Origin: Basidiobolus meristosporus CBS 931.73
Lineage: Eukaryota; Basidiobolomycota; Basidiobolomycetes; Basidiobolales; Basidiobolaceae
Assembly: GCA_002104905.1 (NCBI GenBank)
Contig: MCFE01000579.1
Span: forward strand, 1-56,523
DNA length: 56,523 nt
Direction of reading: 5' to 3'
Shown here one piece after another: positions 31,380-43,405 of this stretch. Made by a program: the position numbers and the translations under genes. The notes beneath the pieces are model-generated. The model was not told the DNA's origin. It was given only the letters and a program-made list of their open reading frames with translations, and ran no database searches. How positions within the stretch are numbered: position 1 is the first letter of the stretch; the number at the start of each line of letters is the position of its first letter.

Positions 31380-34300
31380 TCATGACGGTGTTTTGCAAAT
31401 TTTACAGCCAAATAAAGGGATAAAGTGTGACAATTTTTGATCAGTGCTGTGACAATATTGCATGGCATTGTTGCAGTCTTTCAGCACTCTATTACTATTT
31501 AAGTGGATCCAGTTGGCCAGGACTTCCAATTGCCTTATATGGCAAGAAACTTGATGGTATCTTGACGGCCTCACAGCAAGACTCTGATGGCTTTTTCTTG
31601 GCATATGATGGCCTGCTGCTGGTTCTGTATAATGCTACCGTACCAATTTACCAAATGGTATTTCCTTTTTCTACCTCCCCTTGTGCAATTCATATATTTT
31701 ACTGTAGAATCATCTTTCTTTATTTGCTTACCCACTACTACCTTGGGTATTCCACATATAGTTTGAATCAAAAAAAACTATGGCCTCCTGCTTACTAACA
31801 TCTACAAACGCACACACCTGCCGCAATTGACATACTTCTATCACCTCAACTTTACGGCTTTTTAGTGTAATACTGGCAAAGTTGCCATATATCTTTCACT
31901 GGTGGTAGCATATACATCTTGCAAACATATGCTTGGTTGTTGCCACTTCTGCCATGAATACCTCCTGAATATCCGCAAAGAACCTCTTGGTATTTAGCCA
32001 ATATATTCCTTCTCCCTACTGGATTCTAGTCCCCCTTATAGGTGCGCTCTGGCTTTTGTCTGTGTGAATTCCATATTGAATGGTGTAGAAGTTGGCTTGT
32101 GACCACAAGAAATCTGGCATATCTTGGTGGAGTTTTCCTGATAAAAATTAGTTGCTTGTTGCACCCAACCCAACTTTGCATTACTTAACTGATTATCCAC
32201 GCATTGGAGCTGCTTAGCTTCTTAATGCCATAGGCATAGGTGTCTCCATGTGCACGTTTGTCCTCAGTATTTTCCAACTCTTTCTGGCTGTCCTCCATGT
32301 GCTAACTCATCACATCCATGACGGACTTGAAGATAACATTCTTGATGAGATTGGGATATGGTTGTACCTGTGACTTGACTTGTCTTCCTATCTCCCCACA
32401 CATCTGCTCCATAGGAAACTCCCAAAAGGTGAAGCAAGGCCTGATATTCTCCACACACCATGCAAGATGGAGTAGAGAATTGATATAGTAGCGGCAGAGA
32501 TCTACACATTCAGCTTTATGTTTGTAGTATAGCTGCTCAAACCCCGTCACAAACTCCTCACACAACAGCTGTAGATGCGTAAAATTGGCATTGGTGATCC
32601 GCTTCTGGATAAATATTCCTACAATGTCCACGTATGACTCCCAATGCTTCCAATATACTCTTGGTAGGAATGGCTTCAGAACACCACTTGAATAAATACA
32701 TATCCAGTTCATCCAGTCTTTGCATTTGTATTGTTGTATATGCATATGAATATTAATTGGAGCCTGTGGGAAGTACTTAGGGTAGCGGATACTCTGTAAT
32801 ATCTTGCCAATTCTTTCAAATTTCTCCGGTATCTTGAAGGGCCCATTTAGCTTGAAATGCTACATGTACAACTTGGTCATCAGTATAGGGATATTGTTGA
32901 AAAGCAAATGCATTGCTCCCAGTGGAAAGCTTTTGCTCCAACAGATACCCTCTATCTTAAGTATCTCCGGTTTCTGATTGATTCCATATTCTGGCCAATG
33001 GCTTATAGCTTGCCAACTTTGCTGCAATTGCATGCTTACTTCTGTACATTCTCTCTGTGGAAAGTTGATGTTCTTAGTGCTAGTGTTTGGGTAATAATAA
33101 TGTGCATGAGTTATGGAGTAAATCCCCTGGATCTCACACATTTGACAGCAATACTGTCCATTGTGCCCAGAAACACCTGCTATCTTGCTGATGGCTGGGG
33201 TATCTCTAATGCAGATAATAATATGCGCTTGTACATGATGGCCATTTACTGTTATCCTGCTGGAAAGCATACAAAATTCACTCAGTAATGGATACAGGTA
33301 GCTATCCAGGTTGGACAGTGATTTAGGCCCAGATACCAGTGAGACTACCATCAGATTATTGCTCTGATACCGTAAGATGGGCAGCAGATTCAGATTGATG
33401 AGAGTCAGTGGCCAGCAGGATTTGCTGGTAGAGTACTTGTTTAATTGGAATCTCTCAAGTGCTAAAGCAAAGGCATGGTCATACATACCTTCAAAGCAGC
33501 CCTTGCTTCTTAGCTGTTTGTAATGTTTGCCATCAAATATATTAGATATGTTTGCACTTGATTGATACTAAGTGCGGTACTGTATAGCTTTGCAATATTT
33601 GTCAGACTGCATCAGCTTCCTCAGACAGGGTATGACCGGAATATATCCGGAGTGTGAACAATGTTTTCCCTCAATGGTGGTGGATTCCTGACAATTTGAA
33701 CACGTTTCAATGGTAGCATCTTTGGATGTGAATGCCATGCAACTGTTAACACATGCTGGAATCAGAACAGTCTCTAGATCATATGTTTCCAGCTGCATGA
33801 TGGTTGACCACTTGTACCATGTACATGGTAAGTTGTATCCCGGTACAATTTTGGCAAGAAGTAGTAATAAATCCTCAAAGCCCCCATTACTGATATTAGT
33901 GGAAACACGCCACTTCTCTAGCCACAACATTACATCATTCACCAGTAGATGAATTACTGGGATCACTTGGCTCCATAAAGTATCCTTGGCGCTTGTTTCA
34001 AAAGGTGCTGTCTCATTGCATATAGGGATTTGACTGGGCTCATTTGTGGTACTGTTGTTAGGGGAGATAGGCTCAAAATCCATCAGTGAACCTTCTTTGT
34101 CAGAGCTATCACTCTGCATGCCATATTCAGAAGGCTGAGGTGAGCCTAAAGGTGTCACAAACTCACCTGACTCAGTTTGCACAAGGTGACAAAGATGGCC
34201 AGGTGCTAATATAGAAGTATCAACTGGCCGGGAATATAATGTTGGTAGAGTAGTGACTGATGAATGGTCAAATATGACTTGGGTGGCAAAACACTGGCTG

Positions 34301-34419
34301 TGATCCTTGTAATACTTCCTATGCTGTCTGCGTGCTTCATGGCTGAGAGGCTTGCCACAATAGCCACATGGTCTTTTTTCTCTTCTCTTACGGTGTTGAG
34401 TCAAAGTAGTCTTGTCCAT
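31380..34419 (-). pseudogene. tnp2-like transposase of the CACTA/Plavaka-like element
   Basis: Read from 34419 leftwards, the N-terminus MDKTTLTQHRKRREK is followed by a zinc-finger-like CGYCGKPLSHEARRQHRKYY. A linker comes next, then in a second frame (33486-32860) the tnp2 core: SCWPLTLINLNLLPILRYQS, SGPKSLSNLDSYLYPL, RDTPAISKIAGVSGHNG with CCQMC, and SFPLGAMHLLFNNI. A third segment (32745-32302) has YYKHKAECVDLCRYYINSLL and FPMEQMCGEIGR, matching the C-terminal region of this family. Weak coding traces continue to about 31400. Stops and frameshifts between segments show it is inactive, although some gaps could be introns. Confidence 0.85.
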
Positions 34420-34516
34420 GGGGCAAACAGTTTGACCTTCAACAACTTAACGCTATTATATCAATTTTTGGTCAATACTCATGTGAACTTAAGACAGTCT
34501 TGTATTTGAGACATTA

Positions 34517-35249
34517 GGCTTGTTCTGTTGGATAGTGCCACATTGAGCCATGAGTGCTAAATGATGCCACAGTGTGCCAGAGAGGCCAAGTGAGCCTCTA
34601 CCTGGCCACAGAGTGTGAAACATAGCTCTGCATCTTCATGCAAAGCAGCCCCTGTGTTTCACCCATTGTTTTGGAGAAAATCCATTTTTTGACCTTTTTT
34701 TTGGATCAATGTTGTGCAGGATGTGTTAGAGCACAAGCAGATTGAAGATATGCATCTGGTACTCAATACCTATGGCACTCTGAATCTAGCTCCTATAGCT
34801 TGTATCATGTCACAAAAATGAATGGCACTATCTTGGCCCACTGGTACTATCTGGCACTATATTTAAATATTAGCCCTAAAGTAAGATTTATACAAAGCAC
34901 TTATAGTGCCAGATAGTACCAGTGGACCAAGATAGTGCCATTCATTTTTGTGACATGATACAAGCTACAGGAGCTAGATTCAGAGTGCCATGAGTATTGA
35001 GTACCAGATGCATATCTTCAGTTCTCCTGTGCTCTTACACATCCTGAGCTACATTGATCCACAAAAAAAGGTCAAAAAATGGATTTTCTTCTGCGCAATG
35101 GGTGAAACACAGGGGCTGCTTTGCATGAAGATACGGAGCTATGTTTCACACTCTGTGGCCAAGTATAGGCTCACTTGACCTCTCTGGCACACTATGGCAT
35201 CATTTGGCACTCATGGCTCAATGTGGCACTGTCCAACGGAACAAGTCTA
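34517..35249. mobile_element. Harbinger-derived hairpin MITE 1
   Basis: A 733-bp near-perfect inverted repeat whose arms (about 345 bp each) meet at a short AT-rich centre near 34861-34900. The ends are GGCTTGTTCTG and GAACAAGTCTA, as in the Harbinger copies. The flanks are TTA (34514-34516) and TTG (35250-35252). It lies in the intergenic space between the tnp2 transposase and ORF X. Short open frames inside it are by-products of the palindrome. Confidence 0.88.
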
Positions 35250-35946
35250 TTGCACCTACATGAATGTAAGATTCAATGATGACCTGCCATAGTAAGCATT
35301 ATAAATAAAGTTGTGGCACCACATACACAAGTATATGTAAGACTATATCTCCTTTGGTTTGACTCACTTCCATATATATGCTGCCAACAAATAAAGCAAA
35401 GTTGTCTGGTTCTCAACCAAACCCTACCACTGATGGCAACAGAAGAATGGTTGGACAACAGCTTACTTTGACATTCAGTGCAACAAGCGGGGCTACATCC
35501 AAAAAAGGCCCTGTGGACCGTGTGCCCATTGAAGGTAATAATGTGGACTCCTCAGGCTCTCAGTCAAGTAGGCAATTGAGAACCTCTGCGGAGCCACAAG
35601 CTGACTGTTATGCTCAGGCAGATGAGAATGTAGCAAACGCAGTACCCTCTGTTAAAGATCAGCAAGTGGCCAAGATAACATCACCACCACCCATATTAGC
35701 AAGTATGTTGTCAGCTCATGCCAAAGCATTAATGAAGCAATTAGGTGCATTGGCTGACAGGATAGATGCAATGGCCCAGAGAAATCAGGAAGTAGTCCAG
35801 AAACAGGATGAGCGGATAATATGTGTAGGGAAATCAATATCCCAGGTAGAGAAAGCAGTATCTTTGCTGCAAAGAAGGAACTCAAGTAGCTCAATGTCAC
35901 AGCCAAGAATTGAGCCATTTCCCAATGTAACAGCAGAGGAACACCG

Positions 35947-36334
35947 TGTGAGTACTCAATGTAGTACCCACTCTTTGCCCAAGAGTTCTCCCAAGAGTTC
36001 CCTCCAGAGTCCTACCCAAAGTCCTCCAGTACCCTCCCTATGATTCCCCCACGCGTCTTCCCCTCCTATCCCTGCCCTTATCTAGTTAGAACACTTACCA
36101 TTACAGAAAGGTGTTCACACCCCTATTTTATAACACATTGTCTATTGTCTAAGCCCCCCCCAAGTAATATATATATCTACCCAATTGAACCAGGAAGAAC
36201 AACAAGATTTGGACAAAATAAACAGAAGTCTTTATTACCTTGCTACCTTCTATTGGAAGCTATTCTGAACCAAGTGGTACTGACTTGACCTACAAGCTCT
36301 CCCACTCACCAAGTACAGTCAGTAAAAACCCACA
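35947..36334 (+). repeat. Gypsy A 5' LTR
   Basis: 388 bp from TGTGAGTACTCAATG to AAAAACCCACA. It contains an AT-rich TATATATAT motif near 36166-36174. A frame of 82 codons inside it (36040-36288) also appears in the other LTR and is not a gene. Confidence 0.93.
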
Positions 36335-36338
36335 TATT

Positions 36339-36356
36339 TGGTGCCGTCTCTGCGGA
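36339..36356 (+). other. Gypsy A primer-binding site
   Basis: TGGTGCCGTCTCTGCGGA begins 4 bases after the 5' LTR. It starts with TGG, complementary to a tRNA CCA end, as expected for a tRNA primer site. I cannot assign the tRNA from memory. Confidence 0.55.
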
Positions 36357-36375
36357 AATAAGCACAAGTGAGGTA

Positions 36376-37248
36376 ATGACTTCTACAATCAAACTAAAAA
36401 CATACAAGGGAAAGAGAGAGAAAGCCCTTGAGTGGTTCAATAAGTTTGAGAGAGTTGCAGTTGATGCAGGATGGGACGACGATAAGAAAGTAAGAGAGTT
36501 TGCAAGACATATGGAAGGGTCAGCATGGCAATGGCATTATGGGTTGGAAGACGCAGTCAAAGACGACTGGGATGCACTAGAAGAAGCCTACAAGACACGC
36601 TTTCTATATGCCAAAGGATACCACTACAAAGCCCTTCTACTGTCCTCGCGGAAGAAAAGCAGTGAAAGCTATGAAGCCTACACTGAACTGTTTCTCCAAC
36701 AAGTTTGATGTCTCCCGAAGGACAAAATCGCCAAACGACAGCTCATGAGGTATTACATCATGGGCTTAGACGACAAAATAAGACGTAGGGCGTCCGAAGA
36801 ACAACAGGGATGTAAAACGTTGCAAGAGTTGGTCGAACGAGTACGAGGGGTCATCTTGCTATGGGGGCTACCCTATAGTGATACAAATGATTGAAGGACA
36901 GGGATCCCCCGTAAGAAAGGAAAAATTGCCTCCCTGAAAGACTGTGAGTTAGAGGAATTACGGCGAAAGGTCCAAGAACTCTTGATCAACAATGTCCAAG
37001 AAGTCCCCAAAGAAGGTGATAAACTCTGGGAAGCTGTTGTAGATCTAAAGGCCCAGGTTCAAGTCCTGACCCAACAGATGGAACAACCACGACAACAGTA
37101 TCCGTGTTATGTGTGTGGAGAAGTAGGTCACCGGGCCCATGAATGTGAAAAACGGTACGGAAGAGAAGCCGTACCGGACACAAAAGAGAAGAAGGCATCA
37201 AAAGACAGAGTCCCTCGCCAGGAGGCCAACGGGACTCAGTCAATCTAA
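36376..37248 (+). pseudogene. Gypsy A gag
   Basis: The frame starts MTSTIKLKTYKGKREKALEW with the retrotransposon Gag core (EGSAWQWHYGLEDAVKDDWD, LEEAYKTRF). It continues past TGA codons at 36706 and 36892 and ends with a CCHC zinc knuckle CYVCGEVGHRAHEC near 37104-37150. Both internal TGA codons fit former CGA (Arg). The frame ends TAA at 37246-37248. Pol lies in another frame starting nearby, so a frameshift between gag and pol may be natural. Confidence 0.88.
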
Positions 37249-37271
37249 GCCCTCCGGTCAGGACAATTGAA

Positions 37272-40200
37272 GTGCGGAAGAAGAAGCGTCAACATGATGC
37301 TTCTAGAGAGGAGGCAAAGGAACCTGTAGTAGAGGTTCCGTCAAAAGGAAAGAGCGCGGAATTAGGTGAAGAAGTACGGAATGAACCTTGGGAAGAAGTG
37401 TTAAAGCAAACGAAGAATGCTAGCACGTCTTCCCATGGCCTATTCCCCATAATGAAGGTACTAGAGCAAACCAAGGCAACCCTCCCAATAACCAATTTAC
37501 CAGGACTGGCCCCGGCTCTAGTCAAGGAACTGATAGAGGGATTGAAGGAGATAACGACCCTCCATATCAACCAGACGGTCCTGCAAAAACCAAATAAAGG
37601 TACATATGTAAAGGTACATATAGAGAATAAGGAGATTCTTGCCCTTATCGACACAGGATCCTCTACGTTGATCATGTCAGAGTCATTAGCAAAACGTCTA
37701 AAACTAAATATAGTCCCCAACAACACCATTTGAGTACGGCTAGCAAATGACCAACTGGATACAACGGTAGGTGTGGTGCCTAATTGCCCCATTTGGCTAG
37801 GCAACTTGATAATACGCCAAGATGTTGTGGTTCTACCCGTCGCAGCCAACAACTTACTCATTGGCAAGAGTTGGTTTATCCAACATAAGATGGATATACT
37901 TTACAGTGCATCTGAACTCAGGTGGGATACCAAGAGTATCCCACTGATTCATATCACCGATGAGAGCAAGGCACGTAGCAACAGTGTGACAATTGAAGAG
38001 GTAAAACCGTCGCAGTCTCTGATCATCACACAAAAGGTGATAAAAATACCACCCGCCAGTGAGATGGTGATCCCATTAGAAACACCAATAGCTTATTCAA
38101 CAAGCGGAAGAATGATAACCGCAGCACAAGCATCCAAGCAACTGGAAGGAATCTCGATCCCTAAAGTATGGACCACCAAAATTTGAAACGCAAAGCCTGA
38201 AATGCTTAGTGGTAAACAACGGGTGACACACAGTGACATTGCCTAGAGGAGTGCCATTGTCAAACTTAGAGGAAGTCGACGGAAACGACCAAGGACCACC
38301 TCCAAACAAAGAACCAGAAGAAGAACTCCCCAAACTAGATGTGGACCCCAGTCTACCGCCTACGTTACGAGACAAATTCCTAGAAGGAATACATCCGCTT
38401 GCCCGAGTATTCTCTAAGAACCAAGTAATTGGTCATATACCTGGGGTATATCACCAAATCCACCTTGCCGACAAATACCCCATCAAGCAAAAAGCCTATA
38501 GGAATTTGAAAATTGACACAGACTATATCAAAGAGACAATTGAAACTTTATTAAAAGACGACATCATTACAGAGAGCAAGTCTCCGTGGGCCTCCCCCGT
38601 AGTGATAGTCCCAAAAAAAGACGGAAAGCGACACTTTTGCATCAACTACCGGAAATTGAACGCCGTCACCCAGAAGGACGTGTATCCGCTACCGCAAATA
38701 GACGACCTCTTGGACAGATTAATCGGAGCTAAATATTTTGGCTCTCTTGACTTAATCTCCGGGTATTGGCAAGTAGAAGTAGCCCCGGAAGATCGACCCA
38801 AAACCGCTTTTATAACATTGTTTGGATTATACAAATGGAACCGACTACCCTTTGGCTTGTGCAATGCCCCTGCTATGTTCCAAAGGATGATCGACAAGGT
38901 GCTAGGAAATCTACAATGGGAATGCGCCCTTGTGTATCTGGACAACATCACAATATATTCCCCCGATGTAGAAGAACATATACACAATGTGCAACGTATC
39001 CTGACATCCCTCCTCAAGAACCAACTCAAACTACATCCCAAGAAGTGCCATTTCCTGTATACGAAATTGTTGTTCCCGGGCCACGAGATCTCGGCAGATG
39101 GAATATACCCATCTACGTCACTCCTGAAAGCCGTTCAAAATGCACCTGCACCCAAGGACATTAATGCAGTGTTGGGATTCCTAGGATTAGCCGGCTACTA
39201 TTGCCGCTTTGTCAAAAACTTCGCAATGATAGCAGCCCCCCTATACAAATTGACGCAAAAGGGCCAGTGTTTTGTATGGTCGGAGCCTCAAAAGAGAGCA
39301 TTTGATCAGCTGAAACATTCCCTGACATCACCGCCAGTGTTACAATTTCCCAATTGGGATGCAAGATTTTTTATTAACTGTGATGGAAGCCTCACCGGTA
39401 TAGGTGCCGTACTAGGACAATACCACCAATCCGGCAAATTCCACCCAATTGGTTACGTGAGCCATTTGCTAAACAAACACAAATGCCACTACCTTGTTAC
39501 CAAGATAGAATGTCTGGCTGTTGTTTATTCAATTAAGCAATTCCATACATACATACATGGTCGCCAATTCACAATAGTAACGGACCACAGCGCACTGGTC
39601 TGGCTGATGAAAACTAAAGACTTTACCGGCCGACTAGCACGTTGGGCCCTACAACTACAGCAATACAACTTTGAAATAATTCACCGCGCTGGCAAGAAAC
39701 ACCAGGACGCAGACTTCCTCAGTTGCTATCCCGTTTGCCAAATACGTGTCAGTGATGAGTACGAGGACGTAATCTGCTTTAAAAAGAAAGGGAGGTATCC
39801 CAAACACATTGTTACAAACAAACAGAAGAGAGAATTTCAAAGGAAATGGTGTCAGTACAAAGTACAAGAAAATCAACTATGGTTCCTCCAAGGACAGTCC
39901 AGAGCCAAGGTACCCCCACTAGCAGCCCGTGAAGAAATCATATGAGAAAGACATATGTCATTAGGACATGCTAACCCCCTAACAACATATAAGATGCTAA
40001 GAAAAACGTTTTATTGGCAAAAAATGATGACCGACGTTACAAATACGTTACAAAGATGCACCACTTGCGAAAGATTCAACCGGAGTCAGAAGATAGGGAC
40101 AACCGCACCAATACCGGTTGACCTGCCCTTCCACCAAGTAGGGATCAACTTTGTTGGCCCCTTTATGAAAACAAAGAAAGGAGAACGATACATAATAATC

Positions 40201-40988
40201 GCTACCGATTATTTCTCAAAGTGGGTAGAAGCCCAAGCCGTCTGCAATAAAGATCAGAAGACAACCGCCCAATTCATTCTAGAACACCTCATCTGCCGAC
40301 ACGGATATCCTCAGATACTCCTGTCCGACAATGGTGGTTCCTTCCTGAACAACACTGTGGCCCACCTGTGCAAAATGATGGGCGTGAAACAAGTCTTCAC
40401 GGCCGCGTATCACCCCCAGACTAACGGATTAACCAAGAGGATGAACCAGACGTGTTGCCGCATACTGGAGAAGCTTCACTGGGAACTTCCCCAATCATGG
40501 GCCAAGCTGCTCCTACTGACACTCCTAGCAATGTGCACCACACCAAATAAAACGACGGGTTTCTCCCCATATGAAATCCTATATGGACAAAGACCCAAGT
40601 GGCGGGAGGAAGCTGGATTGACAATGGAAGGTGTCCCCCTGACAACACATAACAACTATATAGAAAGGTTGATACACCGTATTGCCCACCTATACATAAA
40701 AGTATTCAAAATGTCAACAAGCACCTTCCCCCTCCACCCAAAAATGAGAAACTAACGAGACAAAAGTGGAAACCAGGCGATAAGGTGTGGTACAACCAAA
40801 CCGTTGCAGGCCTCAAGTTCCGCCCACAATTTACACCCCGATGGATTGGCCCATGCACCGTTATCAGTTCGGACCACGGACCAAAGTACACCATCACCCT
40901 GAATAATAAGACAATCAGCAACGTAACGCCAGCCCATCTGAAACCGTTTCATGATGATCCACCAATCATCACTGAGACCAAAGTGTGA
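37272..40988 (+). pseudogene. Gypsy A pol (protease, RT, RNase H, integrase)
   Basis: Protease is ALIDTGSSTLIMS (about 37640). RT (38233-39300) has SPWASPVVIVPKKDGKRHF, LDLISGYWQV and LPFGLCNAPAMFQRM; the catalytic box reads YLDN where the family has YxDD. RNase H keeps NCDGS, KIEC and VTDHSA. Integrase (39955-40988) has the HHCC region with CTTCERF, then GINFVGPF, LLSDNGGSF and NGLTKRMNQT, where active enzymes have D in the first and E in the last. A C-terminal WKPGDKVWYNQ region follows in another frame. In-frame TGA codons at 37731, 38224 and 39943 each fit former CGA. Two frameshifts (near 38180 and 40700) add to the damage. Confidence 0.93.
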
Positions 40989-41111
40989 TTAAACGATTAT
41001 CAGGACAAGGATAGAGGAAGACACGGGATACATTCAAAGTTTATTAGAGGAGATTTTAGTCGATATAGGTACAAATAATATGCACGAGGGAGTTCGCCCA
41101 AATGGGAGAAC

Positions 41112-41930
41112 AAAAGAATGCATATGGAAAGCGCCAAAGGAAACAGTTCACCCAAAACTGGCGATACCCCTCCCACTAGCAAGAACCAAGATGATATAAA
41201 AAACAAAACCGACCTGCAAGTGTTAAGAGATATGGTACGAGCGTTACGTACGACAAGAGCCACCTATGAAGAGTCGTTTGCCGGAGCAGTCACGCTAATA
41301 CAAGACACAATCAGAGAGGGATGAGACAAGTTACCCACGCCAATACAAAGCATGCAATCCACCAAGTTGCTGTGTTGCAACTATTACAGTGGTTTACCAT
41401 AGGACAACTCAGGAATCAGTACAAAGTCCAACTCCAAGAAGCCAAAGAAACCGCCGCGGATTCTGTAGAAACCATGAGGCAAGTACAATAGCGCCTCAAT
41501 TGCGCCACAGTTTCTACGGAAGAACTACAATACGTCTCAGAAGAAGCAAAAACTTGTTATTGACAACAGGTGACTGCCGACCAAGTGTACGCCCTCTTCA
41601 AAAGGTCCCCTGCCGTCATATTGAACACAAAAAGGACAAGCCCCAATAACGTTTGCAAGATAAAGAAGCAACACTTTATCGCGCTATTGCACCTTTTCTT
41701 GTTCTCCGACCCTCCCAAGGAACTTACCCAGAACCCTATGGTTCACCAACTATTTGGCTCTGTGGAAAACATCCCTTGAGCAACACAGGCCACACCCCAC
41801 TCTGCCGCTGAATGGTATCAGGTACTTGCCCGCAATCCCCTTGCGAGTGACAACCAGCAATGGTACTACGGTGACTCCCCATGCTCCGTAAACAAAATTG
41901 ATCCTGGAGAAGCGAGTTAGTCAAAGAACT
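41112..41930 (+). pseudogene. Extra coding region between integrase and 3' LTR of Gypsy A
   Basis: After pol ends there is about 0.9 kb before the 3' LTR with broken but coding-like frames. The first (41118-41324) reads MHMESAKGNSSPKTG and TDLQVLRDMVRALRTTRATY. The second is in another frame (about 41354-41940): AIHQVAVLQLLQWFTIGQLR, KETAADSVETMRQVQ, DQVYALFKRSPAVILN, SDPPKELTQNPMVHQLFGS. It looks helical and possibly coiled-coil. I do not recognise it. It could be an envelope-like position ORF or a captured fragment, but no membrane span is visible. Confidence 0.45.
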
Positions 41931-41964
41931 TTGAGGACGAAGCTCCCACTTAACCCCCGGTATA

Positions 41965-42351
41965 TGTGAGTACTCAATGTAGTACCCACTCTTTGCCCAA
42001 GAGTTCTCCCAAGAGTTCCCTCCAGAGTCCTACCCGAAGTCCTCCAGTACCCTCCCTATGATTCCCCCACGCGTCCTCCCCTCCTATCCCTGCCCTTATC
42101 TAGTGAGAACACTTACCATAACAGGAAGGTGTTCACGCCCCTATTTTATAACACATTGTCTATTGTCTAAGCCCCCCCAAGTGATATATATATCTACCCA
42201 ATTGAACCAGGAAGAACAACAAGATTTGGACAAAATAAACAGAAGTCTTTATTACCTTGCTACCTTCTATTGGAAGCTATTCTGAACCAAGTGGTACTGA
42301 CTTGACCTACAAGCTCTCCCACTCACCAAGTACAGTCAGTAATAACCCACA
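41965..42351 (+). repeat. Gypsy A 3' LTR
   Basis: 387 bp, same ends as the 5' LTR. At most differing positions the 5' copy has A or T where this copy has G or C, for instance CCCAAAG against CCCGAAG. The preceding bases are not an obvious polypurine tract (CCCCCGGTATA). Confidence 0.93.
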
Positions 42352-42689
42352 CACCGTACAGTCTTTGAAGCACAAAACCAGTGCCCAAAGATAAAGCCCA
42401 CAGAAAAATCTATCACAGCTTGGGAGGGAGAAAATGTGGCGTTTATACCAAAGCCTAAAAAGCCAAAGACATTGAAGATCCATGAAGCTGTTGAGTGCAA
42501 TAACAAAGAGTGGGCTAATATACAAGAGGCCATCAGAAGTCTAGCATGCCATCACCTTAAGGCCGGCATACCATGGGACCATCAGGAACTCAAGGCCAAG
42601 CAGAATACACTTGACTTGTTCCATGAGCATTATCCTGGATTCAAACAGGCAAACAGATTTTGGGCCAGCATTGGTATGCTAAGAAAGTA

Positions 42690-43405
42690 GACTTGTTCTG
42701 TTGGATAGTGCCAAATGATGCCATAGTGTACCTGAGAGGCCAAGTGAGCATACACTTGGGTGCAGCATGTGAAACATAGATCTGCATCTTCATGTAAAGC
42801 ATCCCCTGTGTTTCACCTATGATGCAGGAGAAAATCCATTTTTTTGATGTTTTTTTGTGCATCAATATTGTGCAGGATGTGCAAGAGCACTAAAGGATTG
42901 AAGATATGCATCTGGGACTCAATACCCATGGCACTCTGAATCTAGCTCCTGTGGCTTGTAACATGTCACAAAAATGCATGGCACTATCTTGGTCCACTGG
43001 TACTATCAGGCACTATATTTAAATATTAGCCCTAAAGTAAGATCAATACAAAGCACTTATAGTGCCTGATAGTACCAGTGGACCAAGATAGTGCCATGCA
43101 TTTTTGTGACATGTTACAAGCCACAGGAGCTGGGTTCAGAGTGCCATGGGTATTGAGTACCAGACGCATATCTTTAATTCTTTAGTGCTTTTGCACACCC
43201 TTTACAACATTGACCTAAAAAAAAAGGTCAAACAATGGATTTTCTCCATCACAATGAGTGAAACACAGGGGCTGCTTTGCATGAAGATGCAGATCTATGT
43301 TCCACACTCTGTGCCCAAGTGTAGGCTCACTTGGCTTCTCAGGCACACTATGGCATCATTTGGCACTCATGGCTCAATGTGGCACTATCCAATGGAACAA
43401 GTCTA
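42690..43405. mobile_element. Harbinger-derived hairpin MITE 2
   Basis: A 716-bp palindromic element of the same family as MITE 1, with ends GACTTGTTCTG and GAACAAGTCTA. It is flanked by a 3-bp duplication GTA (42687-42689 and 43406-43408). Comparison with the uninterrupted ORF X copy 2 (near 52350-52380) gives an empty site AAGAAAGT[T/A]TC, supporting the 3-bp duplication. It lies inside ORF X copy 1. Confidence 0.9.

Larger units (their letters stand above)
35947..42351 (+). mobile_element. Full-length Ty3/Gypsy retrotransposon (Gypsy A)
   Basis: 6405 bp bounded by two LTRs with TG..CA tips and a perfect 5-bp target duplication CACCG (35942-35946 and 42352-42356). The order is LTR, primer-binding site, Gag with CCHC knuckle, protease, RT, RNase H, integrase, an extra 3' coding region, then LTR; this is Ty3/Gypsy order. 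By eye the LTRs differ at about nine positions plus one indel, so it is the youngest large insertion here. It has in-frame TGA codons and lost catalytic residues, so it is non-autonomous now. Confidence 0.95.

Noticed and set aside
31253-34419. Idea that the sequence right of 31253 was simple decay of the Harbinger transposase
   Set aside because: The transposase resumes at 45714 after exact AGG flanks and inverted CCCTATGA ends, so this is an insertion rather than decay.
34990-35178. Short open frame starting MSIEYQMHIF, with a twin at 43146-43406
   Set aside because: Both lie in the arms of the hairpin MITEs. They are the same non-coding palindrome seen twice.
34517-35249. MITEs as Tc1/mariner elements with a TA duplication
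   Set aside because: Tips next to TA suggested this. Empty-site comparison with ORF X copy 2 and Harbinger B gives a 3-bp NTA duplication, and the tips match the Harbinger element.
36040-36288. Open frame starting MIPPRVFPSY, with a twin at 42058-42285
   Set aside because: Both lie inside the two Gypsy A LTRs and are LTR sequence, not a gene.
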